Assembly (NCBI GenBank): GCA_950295325.1 | Contig: OX485805.1 | Coordinates: 18,091,501 to 18,155,500 of the forward strand | Direction of reading: 5' to 3' | DNA from: Polytrichum commune | Lineage: Eukaryota > Streptophyta > Polytrichopsida > Polytrichales > Polytrichaceae | Length of the DNA: 64,000 bases | Shown: positions 35,977-47,339 of the stretch, one piece after another | Layout: each line of letters begins with the position of its first letter | Numbering within the stretch: the first letter of the stretch is position 1 | Notes under the pieces: model-generated | What the model was told of the DNA's origin: nothing | Database searches by the model: none | Seen by the model: the letters and a program-made list of their open reading frames with translations, nothing else | Translations under genes and position numbers: made by a program

Positions 35977-36525
35977 CACGGGTAGGTCACTCTAAGGCAT
36001 TTTTGTGCACCACGTGCGGCTCAGGGTTTTTTGTTTTGGGGCTATTTACCTTCAAGGGTTGAATTAAAGCCTCCCTATAATTACTTGAATTTCAAAAATG
36101 GCCCATTTGTTTGCACCCTTCCATTACTTATATTGTCCAAGTCACTGCAATTTTTTGTACTCTATATTCCTTTTAAGTAATAAAAGCTAATCTACTTCCT
36201 GTTAAGGGAAACCATGGAAACAAAGAAGGGTGCAAACAATAATATCATTGCAAACAAAGTTATGAAGAAAACACATAGGAGACCATAGCAAACATTATAC
36301 TAAACATACCTTCTAGGAACCTTATCTTCAGCCCCTATATTAATTTTACAAAAAAATAATGGCCCACATTTTATGTCCATCTAACTTACTTATAATGGGA
36401 TTGTCTACATTTAATGGCCCCTTCATTATTTGGAATTCCTTTATAATTTTTATTTCAAATGATTTCAATCCTCTCTATATTATGCCGCACGTCGTTTTTA
36501 AAATGCACTAAGTGACCTACCCGTG
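35977..36525. mobile_element. Non-autonomous DNA transposon (MITE) with 8-bp target duplication
   Basis: A 549-bp element with terminal inverted repeats starting CACGGGTAGGTCACT, continuing imperfectly through GCATTTT and CGTGCGGC for about 45 bp. Flanks GGAAGCCA (35969-35976) and GGAAGCAA (36526-36533) look like an 8-bp target duplication with one change. That length fits hAT-type elements. No coding capacity. Confidence 0.75.
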
Positions 36526-36547
36526 GGAAGCAACCCTGAACAACTAC

Positions 36548-36583
36548 GAGGGTGTAGGGTGTAGGGTTTAGGGTTTAGGGTAT
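36548..36583. repeat. Interstitial telomere-like repeat
   Basis: Tandem GTGTAGG and GTTTAGG units, including two TTTAGGG units, the plant telomere motif. Confidence 0.7.
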
Positions 36584-38452
36584 ATAAATGTGTCTTGTTG
36601 CACTCGAAGCCATAAATGAATGGCGCATAGGTCAAATGAGGGGGCCAAGTCGCTTGTGGTTCTAAAAACAAATGTATATAGATATCACAATAGTCTAATT
36701 CATGAACATGAACGTTGGTTACATTTCATGTTATGTTTGTTATGTATGTTATGTTACGTCGTAGATGCGTTCATATTTAGTGTATAAATCTCTAAATATC
36801 TTATTTAGTGTAGTGACACTAGAACACACCAACATGTATTTAAGGACATGTTTTGCTCAACTTGCATTGAATAGATACAACTATATATGTTTAGATTTTT
36901 CATCAAACATTTGTTAAAACAAATAAAGTTGATTACATTTTTTTTGGCAAGCCAAATCAATAAAAACTATAGGTACAAAACACAACTACAATAAGTATGA
37001 TATTTAGTGTTTGATACACTAAATACAAGTGAATACACAATATATCAATAACCATATGAAAGTAATAAACATTAAATATAAGCTATAGTAATATGTGGCA
37101 TTGACATGTTTGAATTTAGTGTTAGTAAGGATGTGAAAAGAAGAAATATACGTGAGAGTAGAAGGTAGCAACACATTTACTTCTAACACTAACTGTCATA
37201 GGATTGAAAATTAATGTTGAGCATGTAAGGGTGGTAACCATAGTCCGCCAAGAGCCTAAGGCTAGTGTAAATGCAGCCTACAAAATTTGTGACTTAGCCT
37301 ATAAAATTTTGAAAGTGTAGGACAAAGAGCCTATGGACAATTTTAAAACATAGGATATCAACCTATGTGGTAAAAAACATGTAGGAAATTTTGCCTACAA
37401 AGTTTTTAAAAGAGCGGATTTTAGCCATTCATCCTTCTTCAAATTGGGAAATTAGTTGGCCTAAGTACATATCTTTAGGCTAATACTCGGGGCTCTTGAG
37501 TGGCACATAGGCGGATATCAATAATAGCCCTGACTCCCTCCCCGTCGATCTTTACAAATACCACAGCCCAAGCCCCATCACCGCATAGAGGTTGAATCAG
37601 AAGATGGTGAGGACTTTCACCCTTAAACTCATTTGAATTTTAGCAACCTTTCATAACTTATAATCAACTCTTTAAAAAGGAGTTGGTTAATCCTTGGCCT
37701 TCAAACGTGGTGAAGGGCTTAGCCAGGTTCAATTCCTGCCAAGGATACCACTTAGTACTCAAATTTTGAATTTAAAGCCTACAACATTAAAAGATATGAA
37801 GGATTTTAACCTACTAAAAATTAGTTTTAAAGGCAATTGGCAGGTAACTTAAAAACTCAAAAGGTTTTCAACTTACAAAAATTTGATATTGTAGGATGCA
37901 ACCTATGCCATGAGGGAAATAGCCTATGCCCTTTTAAAGAGGTAGGCAATTAACCTCAATAACTTCAAAAACTTTTCGGACACTGGTGGTAACAACACTA
38001 CATATAATCAAATCCACACATCATATTTTGTGTAGTTATTTAATAGCGGAATTAGGAGGTTAGTTGTCCAAGGTCATTTGATGGTTGGCGCCACGAAGAG
38101 GCAAGCTAAATATGGATGCTCTATTACCAACAAGAAGCGGGAAATTCTGTCAGAAGGTTTGAACTTAGGTTTAGGGTTTACGTTCGGGCGGGAAAGGGAT
38201 CCAAAGAGGAAGGCCAAGGCGGAGGCGGGTAGTATAAAGTACCAAACCCCCCAAACTTTGCTCCTTTTTTCTCATCTCTCCATTCTGAAATGGTTGCAAG
38301 CTCTCTCAAGTAGTGGTGGAGTGCAAGGTTCGTGTATGCATCCGTTGATGAGTAGCTAATTACAACAGCCATGCACGGCCTGAATTCTTCCAATTAGTAT
38401 CCACGTAGCTGAATATGGAAGATTACTGCAATTTAAGGCGGAATTTGCGGAA
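36584..38452. other. AT-rich intergenic region
   Basis: No gene recognised. It contains ACACTAAAT/ATTTAGTGT hairpin-type motifs at 36774-36815 and 37001-37025, and several paragraphs of diverged text around CCTAC/AAATTTG words at 37260-37980 that look like an old internally repetitive sequence. Confidence 0.4.
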
Positions 38453-38454
38453 TG

Positions 38455-39402
38455 TTTGGGTCGCTCGACCCAAACCCACCCCCATAGTGAGGTTTGGGTC
38501 GAGCGACCCAAACCCACCCCCATAGTGAGGTTTGGGTCGAGCGACCCAAACCCACCCCTATCACGGGTTGGGCCTGGATTAGCAGGCCCATCCTGTCACG
38601 AGGTTTGGGTCGCTCGACCCAAACCCACCCCCTCTCACGGGTTGGGCCTGGATTAGCAGGCCCATCCTGTAACGAGGTTTGGGTCGCTCGACCCAAACAC
38701 ACCTCCATTGTGAGGTTTGGGTCGAGCGACCCAAACCCACCCCTGTCACGGGTTGGGCCTGGATTAGCAGGCCCATCCTGTCACGAGGTTTGGGTCGCTC
38801 GACCCAAACCCACCTCCATTATGAGGTTTGGGTCGAGCGACCCAAACCCACCGCTATCACGCGCTGGGCCTGGATTGCCAGGCCCATCCTGTCATGAGGT
38901 TTGGGTCGCACGACCCAAACACACCTTCATTGTGAGGTTTGGGGCGAGCGACCCAAACCCACCCCTGTCAGGGGTTGGGCCTGGATTAGCAGGCCCATCC
39001 TGTCACGAGGTTTGGGTCGAGCGACCCAAACCCACCCCTATCAAGGGCTGGGTCTGGATTACCAGGCCCATCCTGTCACGAGGTTTGGGTCGAGCAACCC
39101 AAACCCACCCCTATCAAGGGCTGGGTCTGGATTACCAGGCCCATCCTGTCACGAGGTTTGGGTCGCTCGACCCAAACACACCTCCATTGTGAGGTTTGGG
39201 TCGAGCGACCCAAACCCACCTCCATTGTGAGGTTTGGGTCGCTCGACCCAAACACACCTCCATTGTGAGGTTTGGGTCGAGCGACCCAAACCCACCTCCA
39301 TTGTGAGGTTTGGGTCGAGCGACCCAAACCCACCCCTGTCACGGGTTGGGCCTGGATTAGCAGGCCCATCCTATCACGAGGTTTGGGTTGCTCGACCCAA
39401 AC
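38455..39402. repeat. Satellite-like array of eighteen GTTTGGGTCG palindromes
   Basis: Eighteen copies of the 22-bp palindrome with centre AG or CT (one CA) start from about 38455 to 39381. Spacers alternate between ~15 bp (CCACCTCCATTGTGAG type) and ~52 bp. The long spacer holds a second hairpin (GGGCCTG and CAGGCCC arms around GATTAG). The four variants, at about 38899, 38937, 39082 and 39381, carry single changes. The arrangement indicates amplification of composite units of about 37 and 74 bp. Long open frames here come from the repeats and are not genes. Confidence 0.95.
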
Positions 39403-39594
39403 CCACCCTCATGCACACAATGGGGATGTGCATAGACGGATCCTGAATAAACTGTTGTGCGCTCCATCTTTTTGGAACCCATCGATATAATATTCATACA
39501 ACATGTGTTATGATAAGGTTTCTGTGTTTTTCTATTGGACCCTATAGCTTTTGTCAATTCTTTACAAGGTTCCATGTTCATGTGTGTAGGCAAA

Positions 39595-42500
39595 ATGGAT
39601 GGGTATACTGGAAGAGGGTATTCGTCTGGAGAAGACATGGCCACTTGGCCATCTGCATCTGAGGAAGAGCTAGACATTGTCGGGGAGGCTACTATGGATG
39701 AGAGTTCAGATGAAGAGCATTTCGATATACCTTCGCGTTCCGTACCGGACTGTCCCATTCCAGAGTGTGCCGTGCTTTCAAGAGCTTCATGGGTGAATTT
39801 GGATGTGTTACTTCTTAATGACAATGGGGTTGTTGTGGCGGAGGGTATCTGTCGTAACACCCATCCACAAGATTGCATTGATCAAAATCCGCTTGGCACC
39901 GAGGACGTTGGGATTGTCATATTGGAGTCACTCGTTCTGAGGTGGATCCCACTCATAGGTTCTCCCTCCGCAGGTGGCCATTGAGGAATGTCACAACTGA
40001 TGGAGTTAGCTTGCGTGAACATGAGCAACGACACATGCAACTCGAAAAGGAAATGCAATCAAACATGCGGCCACGCAAGGGTCAAAGAAAGTACGATACT
40101 GTGGCACGTCCTTCTCCATCTGCAACTGATTGTAAACGTCAAAGGCTGCTTGGGGAGGAGTCCATAAGAGAAGTTGCCACAAAGGATTGTTGTGTGCATT
40201 GTTGTTGCCAATTGTTTCCAAGGGATAAATTGAAGGCCATCCGTGAAGAAATGTGGCTTGGAGATTTTCGTCTAAGATCCACAAAAAAACTTGATGTCCA
40301 TAGGGCAATACATGTGAATGGGACGGGTCGCAAGGTAATCACCATTGAAAGCATAGACGTGTGTTGTAAGGCATGGTACACCATTTACGGTGTGTCGAAG
40401 GCGGACTTCTATAGACAAGCTGCTTATGCCAAGGAAGGCCGCCGGTCCCGTCACCATGGGAACGTGGGTTTAAAGAAACCTAGGGAAGCAACAAGGCAAG
40501 CAACGGCAACTCTAGCAACCATCATTGTCCCCCTTGCTGATGCAATGCCGCACAAAACACGCACACTCACAACCGGTAAACATGTTGTGGAGAAAGTTCT
40601 TCCCACAGGCACAAAATGGAAAGACATATTGTTGGACGTTAATGCAGTTGGCGAGAAGATTGGGTTGGAGCCAATTTCATTGTCAAAATTAAGTGCAATC
40701 AAGAAACAAAACTTTAGCGAATACATTACAAAAAGACGAGGGGACAAATTTGCCAGGTGCTTTAATTGCGAGAAGTTGAAGTGCCTCCGGGATGCACACA
40801 CGATGGGTACCGAGTCATATGCAGCGCATCAATTGAACTATTTCAAGCACGTAAACATGCAAGAGGCACACCGTAATGATTACTACACAAATAGAGCTTT
40901 GTCCATCTCCAGGCCCTTGGAGGTTCTTACGGTCATCCATGACAAAATGGACCATGCCAAAACAGCCTCCCCATGTTTTGCAAATCGAATCAAGGCCACG
41001 GATGGGTTTTTTTAAGTTGCCTGTATCGGTTACAGGTGAACTTCGAAACAATGTCATGACATACCCTAAATGTTGTAGTTTTTTATTCCGTGATGTACTG
41101 GAGAACATGGATTCCTTCATAATGGTTTATTCATACATAGATGCTAATCACGTTGGGTTGGCATTGCAGGAATGATTGCACATGGACACGGTGATGTCAA
41201 GTTTGCTCATTATGCTCTTGATTTGTATCCAGCGGATTCAAACCACACGATAGGATCATTTGCAAGGCTTTTACGTGATTTAGAGAAACCACCAGCCTAT
41301 TCTTCAGGATTGTTATTTGAGAACACGGGTTCAACACCTTTATATGAAGCGGTGTTGGATGGAAAAGATGTATGCTTGCATTCGTTGCCCGAGCCACCCA
41401 ATGAACCCGTGATTGCCAAGAAGTTGCCTCCAACTTTGCGTGTCCAATTGGACAATTGTGCCAAGGACAATAAAAGCAGATATGTATTTGCATATTGGTC
41501 GTTGTTGGTTGCGAAAGGCATTTTCAAGGAGGTTTTTGTGTCCTTCCTATTGGTAGGCCACACGCACGATGATATTGATGCATCTTTTGGGCGGTGGAGC
41601 ATGAAGTTGCGGGAGGAGGATTTTCCTACAATCCCATTATTGATGAAGTCGTACATGGATTTGGAGAACGTTCCCGTCATCCCCCATATGATTGAGGAGG
41701 TGCCAGACTTCAAGGCATTTATAGAACCTTATATTCGAAGTGGAGCTCACCGATTGATCGGGCATACGAAGGCACAACAATTCCGGTTCTACATGCGTGA
41801 CGATGGTGTCCCGGCCATGCAATACAAGTTGTTGTGCACGACACAAGACTGGAGCCCGCCGGAAGGTCTTCTTGTGTGGCGCGTGGATGCGGATGGGAAG
41901 ACCATGTTACCGGATGGGGAGCCTAGCCCTTGTAAGCCAATAGCCATGAAGAATTTGGAGGATATTTTGAAAGGTATATCAGGCTTCATACAATATTGGG
42001 AGAGTTTGAAGATAGCGGATGTTGGCGGATCATGTTGGCATCGTTATGGGAGTTGGATACATTATTGGACACGTGTTCGTGCCGCCTTGGTAGACCTCCA
42101 CCAAGATAGCCCTCATACTTTGAGGCATGGATTTTGGCCACAAACACGAGTCGATGTACAAGCTTCAGAGGCTAGTCTTTTGGGAAATGGAGAGGTTCGA
42201 GAGGAGTTTGATGTGGACGACCATTACGTGGGGCCTGCTAGTAGTCGTCCGCCACCATCTTTCCGCATTGCAGTGGATTGTCATGAAGGATATATGCTCA
42301 TTTTGCGTCCTGGAGACGAGACATATGTGAAGCCAGTGTGGGTGGCAAGAGCTTTGTCCAAACCCAATTTTGTAACTTCCAGCCCTCATTTTCGACAAAT
42401 ACAAGTGGAGTACTACCGACCGACGGCAAGGAATGAAGATGTGATTCGGCATTATACAGGCTGGGATACAAACCCTAACTTTCGGTGGAAGGTGGATTCT

Positions 42501-42656
42501 GAGCACGGTCCATCTTGGGTAGATACAGATTCCATATTCATAGCATGGAAACCACGGAAAAATCATAGTGGATCAGTGTCCATCCCTCAAAAGTACATAA
42601 CTTTTGCAAAAGACAACCTTGCTCGGATCGCAGAAGAAGCAACCCACGTTGAATGA
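39595..42656 (+). pseudogene. DUF7869-type transposon-like protein gene with two frame breaks
   Basis: Encodes a protein of the type with a C-terminal DUF7869 domain, which I regard as transposon-associated with a DDE/RNase H-like fold (inference). Coding text runs from the ATG at 39595 (acidic N-terminus) through VCCKAWYTIYGVSKADFYRQ, ATRQATATLA and the Cys region CFNCEKLKCLRDAH. It continues to HDKMDHAKTASPCFANRIK, then, after an intron (41036-41169), VQLDNCAKDNKSRYVFAYWS (near 41445) and VGHTHDDIDASFGRWSMKLR (near 41559), ending at 42656. The frame changes near 39935-39945, where one reading ends and another continues as DPTHRFSLRRWPLRN. It changes again at the seven-T run 41007-41013, where one base too many separates TDGFF from KLPVSVTG. 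Either may be a sequence error, but two breaks suggest a decayed copy. Confidence 0.75.
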
Positions 42657-43166
42657 GAAGTTGGTAGGATTGTGTTAGCATGATTATAGTGTAAACAGTA
42701 ATTCTACGAACATATATTACTCATATGTGTGCTCTTCAAAATTGGGGCAGAGTTTGGGTAGAACTTACGAATACTATATTGTTTTGGAGTTGGATGAATA
42801 TCCATTTACTATATTTCAATACAAATGTGAAGTTCATTTTTTTTATTAAGTTTGGGACTAAATTGTCCATTGAAAAAATATGCATTTATTACATGCACTT
42901 TGTATGTTGCAATGTCTATATTCTATGGAACATGCTAATAATAGAAATCATTATATATATATTTTTGGGTGAAACTTGTTTGGAGTGCTCTACCCAATGT
43001 GTTTTTGTTGATGAAATTGGTGTTGAGTGCTCTACCATATGTGCTTATGTCCGCACATCATAGGTGTGGGATATTAGAACATTTAATATATTTGAGATTG
43101 TTGACAATATAGTTTCAGGCATCTTCATGTTGTTTGATCCATATATTAATTTGAGACTAGAGAAAG
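42657..43166. other. 3' flank of the DUF7869 gene
   Basis: AT-rich, no gene. A small internal duplication of GGAGTGCTCTACC/TGAGTGCTCTACC text occurs at 42980-43035. Confidence 0.4.
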
Positions 43167-43760
43167 TCTCAATTTAACGAATATAGTGTTCCATTCTAAT
43201 TGTCTTGCTCAATACTAACTGTAAACGGCAGTGTGGTGTCACCAACACTTAATGCTAACCCAACATTATTTGTCATTCCTTGTCAATGTTTTGGGGGGAT
43301 TAGAGATTTACAGTGTTGCAATTAATGTCACTTACCAAGTGATTTTTCATCCAAATTTCAATCATCCATGACAATATTTCTTCACAAGTTGTTGACACGA
43401 CAAGGTAGGGTTTTGGCCAATGGATGTACTCATCCCTCATCCATGACAATTTTTGTTCACTTATTCATAAGAAGTGTTATATGAAAAGTTACCATAGTGA
43501 TATAGAATAACATATGACACTAAATATTATATTTAGTGTCTTGTATGAACATCTTATTCATTCTCAAAGTGAAAAAGTTGGTGTCATTAAATGGACATAT
43601 AGGTTACCCAATTTATATTGACTATTGTGCGTAGAATGGTTACCTTATTTTGAGCACATGGTTCAATTTCTTAAAATACGTTTTTCTTTTGTGTGCATTC
43701 TTACATCCACACCTAATCACAAATCATTGAAACATAGTTGTCCAATTCATAAATTAACCA
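43167..43760. repeat. Dispersed repeat, most complete copy
   Basis: The first part (43190-43530) matches 20326-20600 and the last part (43605-43750) matches 10305-10440. This copy therefore joins segments seen separately elsewhere. It begins beside AGTCTCAATTTAACGAATAT plus AGTG (43167-43190), whose reverse complement is at 25832-25855. It contains the 25-bp hairpin with GACACTAAATA and TATTTAGTGTC arms at 43516-43540. Probably a non-autonomous transposon or LTR; boundaries unresolved. Confidence 0.7.
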
Positions 43761-44169
43761 TAAAAGGTTTGCTCACCTTAGATTAAACTAAACTATTGGC
43801 ATACCAACGAAAACACACGCCATGTGCAACTAAAGAGTATGCAAATTTGTGACAACAATGGTTTGACACTTGCGTGCTTGTAGTGCATGGAGTGTCGAAA
43901 TTGTTGGCATCTTTATAGAAAATACGATAATTTTAGGATGCACGTAGAGAAGCTTAAGAAGAGAAAATCAAATGTTTGGTCATTGTTGCATGAACTTGAG
44001 TAAGACTAGGAGTGATTGGTGTAATTGATAGACATCGTCATGCACACCAAGGCAGGCGGCGCCATTCCAACCATGTCCAACCGTCGGTAACTCCTCATTC
44101 CATCGACCCATATCATTCCCACAATCTTTCTTGATAATTTGTTTGTCATCTAATTTTGCAATTGCACAG

Positions 44170-44303
44170 GCCCCGCCTCTTGTCATCCACATCGCCTAGT
44201 GACCTTGCCAAACTCGAAAGAGAGACACACGAAAAGATGCGCAAGTTAGCGGAGGTCCGGTCAGCCGTCGCCGCGGAGCGCCAAATGACAGAGGAAGTTC
44301 GGT
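44170..44303 (+). CDS. Probable exon: charged coiled-coil segment of an unrecognised gene
   Basis: Follows an acceptor (GCAATTGCACAG) and ends at a donor (GTTCG/GTATGC). The open reading SPSDLAKLERETHEKMRKLA then EVRSAVAAERQMTEEVR has strong coiled-coil character and higher GC than its surroundings. It may belong with exon-like pieces at 46150 and 47083. The parent gene is not identified. Confidence 0.4.
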
Positions 44304-45959
44304 ATGCTTATTGTCTTCTCATATTTTAATCCCAAACTCAACATTCTTGTTGGCCACTGCACTATGAGCAAACAAAATTTGACGTATACATTGTAAATGG
44401 CACATGGGCACGCAATGGTTTTGTCATATTGGATGGCAAACATGATGTTACTTCATGACATACTTAAGCATGTTATGTTTAGTGTCATATAAATGACTAT
44501 TCCAATGCAAGCATTGAAGTTGCGAGCATTCACCATCGAGATAACTTCAACTTTCACATCTTAAACATATCCAAGGTGGCACCTACCTCTTCCATGAAGT
44601 TGAAAAATAAAATTGTTTTGCGTATTTCTCTTGTCATGAAGAATAATTTGGTAAAGCGAAATGCACACCAAGACATGATACATTGTATGAATATATCAAG
44701 TACATATAGACCAAAATATCAACATTCATCTGGAATGCATGACTCAAATGTCAAATCAACATGAGTATGTAGAATTACAAATCATAACAATCATAAGTTA
44801 AGATTAAATCACATAAATCATTGATAAGCCATAGCATTTCTTGCATAATAAATTTTGTTGGGAATAGTTCTTTCACATGCGTTGGATCATTAGCAAGGGT
44901 TACTACTTCTTATCCTTTCCAAGAATATTTTTTGATAAAATAAGCACATGAATCAACACCAAAACTCAAGTCAATGGCAACACCAAAGTCATCTCTCTCT
45001 TTAAGCACATGAATGCATTGGGTGTTATGTGTAGGAAAGAAGTAAGCATGAAAGGATGGTGGAATGTTGCGAGCTTGGTACATTTATTGAATTCCTAGAC
45101 CCCAAGCAATTTTGAGTATTATTTTTCCATCTTTAGACTTAATTATTAACCAATTTTGATGACACCACGAACATTGGTGAAAAGTAATCAAAGCCATACT
45201 TCATGTATTATAAGATGCCAAATGATACTCTATGTTGTCTACAACCAACTATAATTGTTTAAGTATTGGGAGCCAATCCAAGGACATAGTCCTTATGTAA
45301 AGAGTTAAATAATGTGTTTATGGATCCATCCAGATGAAATAATTTGGCCTGTGTAGATTGGACATGACAAAGGGGTGAAGACTTCAAGGCAACAACAACA
45401 AATGCCACCAAACTCCTTGAAAACCAAACGCAAGCCATCACCTCCAACCTCTAAAAGCCATACCGGTATATATTATTCCTCTTGTACACCACAACAACAA
45501 CCAAGTATATGAAATGCCCTTTGTCTTGAATCATCATCCTCATGCATGACCAATATCCTTACGATTGTATCAATAGCACCAAATCCCACCAAGTTGAAAC
45601 TCTCGAATTTTCATGTGTATGTGTGTGTGCACGGGGGACTGAAAGCACGGATGTCATTGGATCTAGATTCACATGACTATGACGGTTGTATGTATATACC
45701 GTAAATGGCTTTCAATCCAAACATGAAAATTTATGCCCCAAAATGAGCCATGTGTCACTCTTACATTCGTTGAAACTCACTACAATACCATGTGGAAACT
45801 ATGTTTTAGCACAAGTAAAAGATGAAATATATCACTTTCTACAACATGTTCAATTAGGTTTAACCTAACACAACCTTGTCCCAGGAAAGGAACCCATTTG
45901 GTAGCACCCATAGCCCATTTCAAAATCCTAGCCCACAAAATAATATGCAATGAATGAAT

Positions 45960-46070
45960 ACTCATAACATTATTCAGATCCATAACAATGTTATGTGGGA
46001 CCGACAATATTCTATAGAATATTCCCGGATGTTCTCCACATTGCGTTATGGATCTGAATAATATTATGCT
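45960..46070. repeat. Inverted repeat (hairpin) of about 100 bp
   Basis: The left arm AACATTATTCAGATCCATAA with CAATG(T)TATGTGG pairs with the right arm CCACATTGCGTTATGGATCT followed by GAATAATATT. The centre is near ATTCTATAGAAT. It could be a small foldback element or an RNA hairpin. Confidence 0.7.
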
Positions 46071-46149
46071 CTGTACAGATAATGTGAGTATGGTTGTTTC
46101 ATTCGAAGTTGCAATCATGTTTTTGGGGGCAAAGAAATACAGATTCATA

Positions 46150-46384
46150 CACAAATGAGAATACGTGTGCGAGATCAACACCGCCTCATAGTCACAGTCG
46201 AAACCTGAAGGCGAGTGTCAGTCCCATCTTCAATGAAGAGGAGAGCCGCGCATCATTTGCGGATGCGTTGATGGAGTGGAGGAATTCCGAATGCACTCCT
46301 CGTGCAGGCAAATTCTTGAGGCCCTTTCACTTCATCGTTGCACAAGTGATCGACGGATTCATGTCGATTTCCTCCGAGTCGTGA
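46150..46384 (+). CDS. Probable exon with a SFADALMEWR motif
   Basis: Open reading through NLKASVSPIFNEEESRASFA then DALMEWRNSECTPRAG. An E-S-x-x-S-F-x-x-A-L-x-E-W-R pattern is something I associate with B-box zinc-finger (ZBBX-like) proteins, which would suit a plant with flagellated sperm. That match is from memory and weak. The exon borders are uncertain. Confidence 0.3.
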
Positions 46385-46423
46385 GCATATGGAAGTTGCA
46401 GTGCGTTGGGATGGGAGAAGAGT

Positions 46424-46640
46424 CGAGTGTCTGGGGAGATTTTTGGGTGTAATCGGTCGAGGTCCATCTGTTTCCAAGTCCAACCGGTTGAATGTTTGAC
46501 ATCTCTTGGATTTTCTCTAGTAGTTTGAGGTATGTTCTTTAAATTCCTCCAAATCGATCAGTAGTTTTCCTGAAGTCTTGAACTTCAACCAGTTCATCTG
46601 TACCGAGCAGTCGGTTCTACCTGTTCATTGGAAGAGTGTA
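46424..46640. repeat. Dispersed repeat shared with receptor kinase intron 5
   Basis: Same ordered blocks as 6808-7045 (GTGTCTGGGGAGATT, TTTCCAAGTCCAACCGG, GTCTTGAACTTCAACCAGTT, GTCGGTTCT). Family unknown. Confidence 0.6.
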
Positions 46641-47082
46641 AATGCGTCGATCTTCCTGAAGTTGTTTGTTGGGATAGAATTTGACTCTACAATGTTGTGA
46701 TGTGTGGACACGGCTCTCTTGCATAACGAACGATTCTCGAAGGTGAGTTTTTGTAAGCTCTTTAAATAACAAGTGACTTTTTTGCAGCATTCATTCCTTG
46801 TAGGTTTCAATGGATCTTGAACAAAGAAACTGAAATTCACAACGTAACCACGACATCATTGTTTGTTCATCATGATGTGTTGATGTTTTTGATTCTTGAC
46901 TGGCAGACCCGCAAAATATAGCCAAACCTCAACAACAACAACTTCACGATTTTCCAGAATCGACTCCACACCATGAAGTAGGTGAGCAACATGGGTGTAA
47001 TGGCACAACAAAATACGTCGGAGTGAGTGTGCATATAATCATGCAATAATTTTGACTGTTAAATTTTGGGGTGGTTGCGCAG

Positions 47083-47206
47083 AAAGTACCCAACCGATGG
47101 AAATTGATAGCCGTAGTTGGAGTTGCATGGACACTCAAACGGAGAAACCACAACTTGAGATCGAGGATGAAGTTCCCGCTACTGTCCATGGCACTTACTT
47201 TCAACA
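47083..47206 (+). CDS. Possible exon of an unrecognised gene
   Basis: Lies between an acceptor (GTTGCGCAG) and a strong donor (CAACAT/GTAAGTT). It reads ESTQPMEIDSRSWSCMDTQT then EKPQLEIEDEVPATVHGTYF, acidic and non-repetitive. No domain recognised. It may be part of the same gene as 44170 and 46150. Confidence 0.3.
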
Positions 47207-47339
47207 TGTAAGTTACGGCGATCATCACCGCGTAGGCATTAGAAAAATAACATTGTTTTCTCTCTTGGTTTCAATGAATTGGCGCTGGCTTTTGGCCTTC
47301 TGTCTCGAAAATAAAAATAAAAATAACATTGCCTCTACT

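Noticed and set aside
38494-39230. Long open frames across the palindrome array, giving proteins full of VWVARPKP and GSSDPN
   Set aside because: They exist in several frames on both strands only because the repeat units contain no stops. No start context, domain or splice support.
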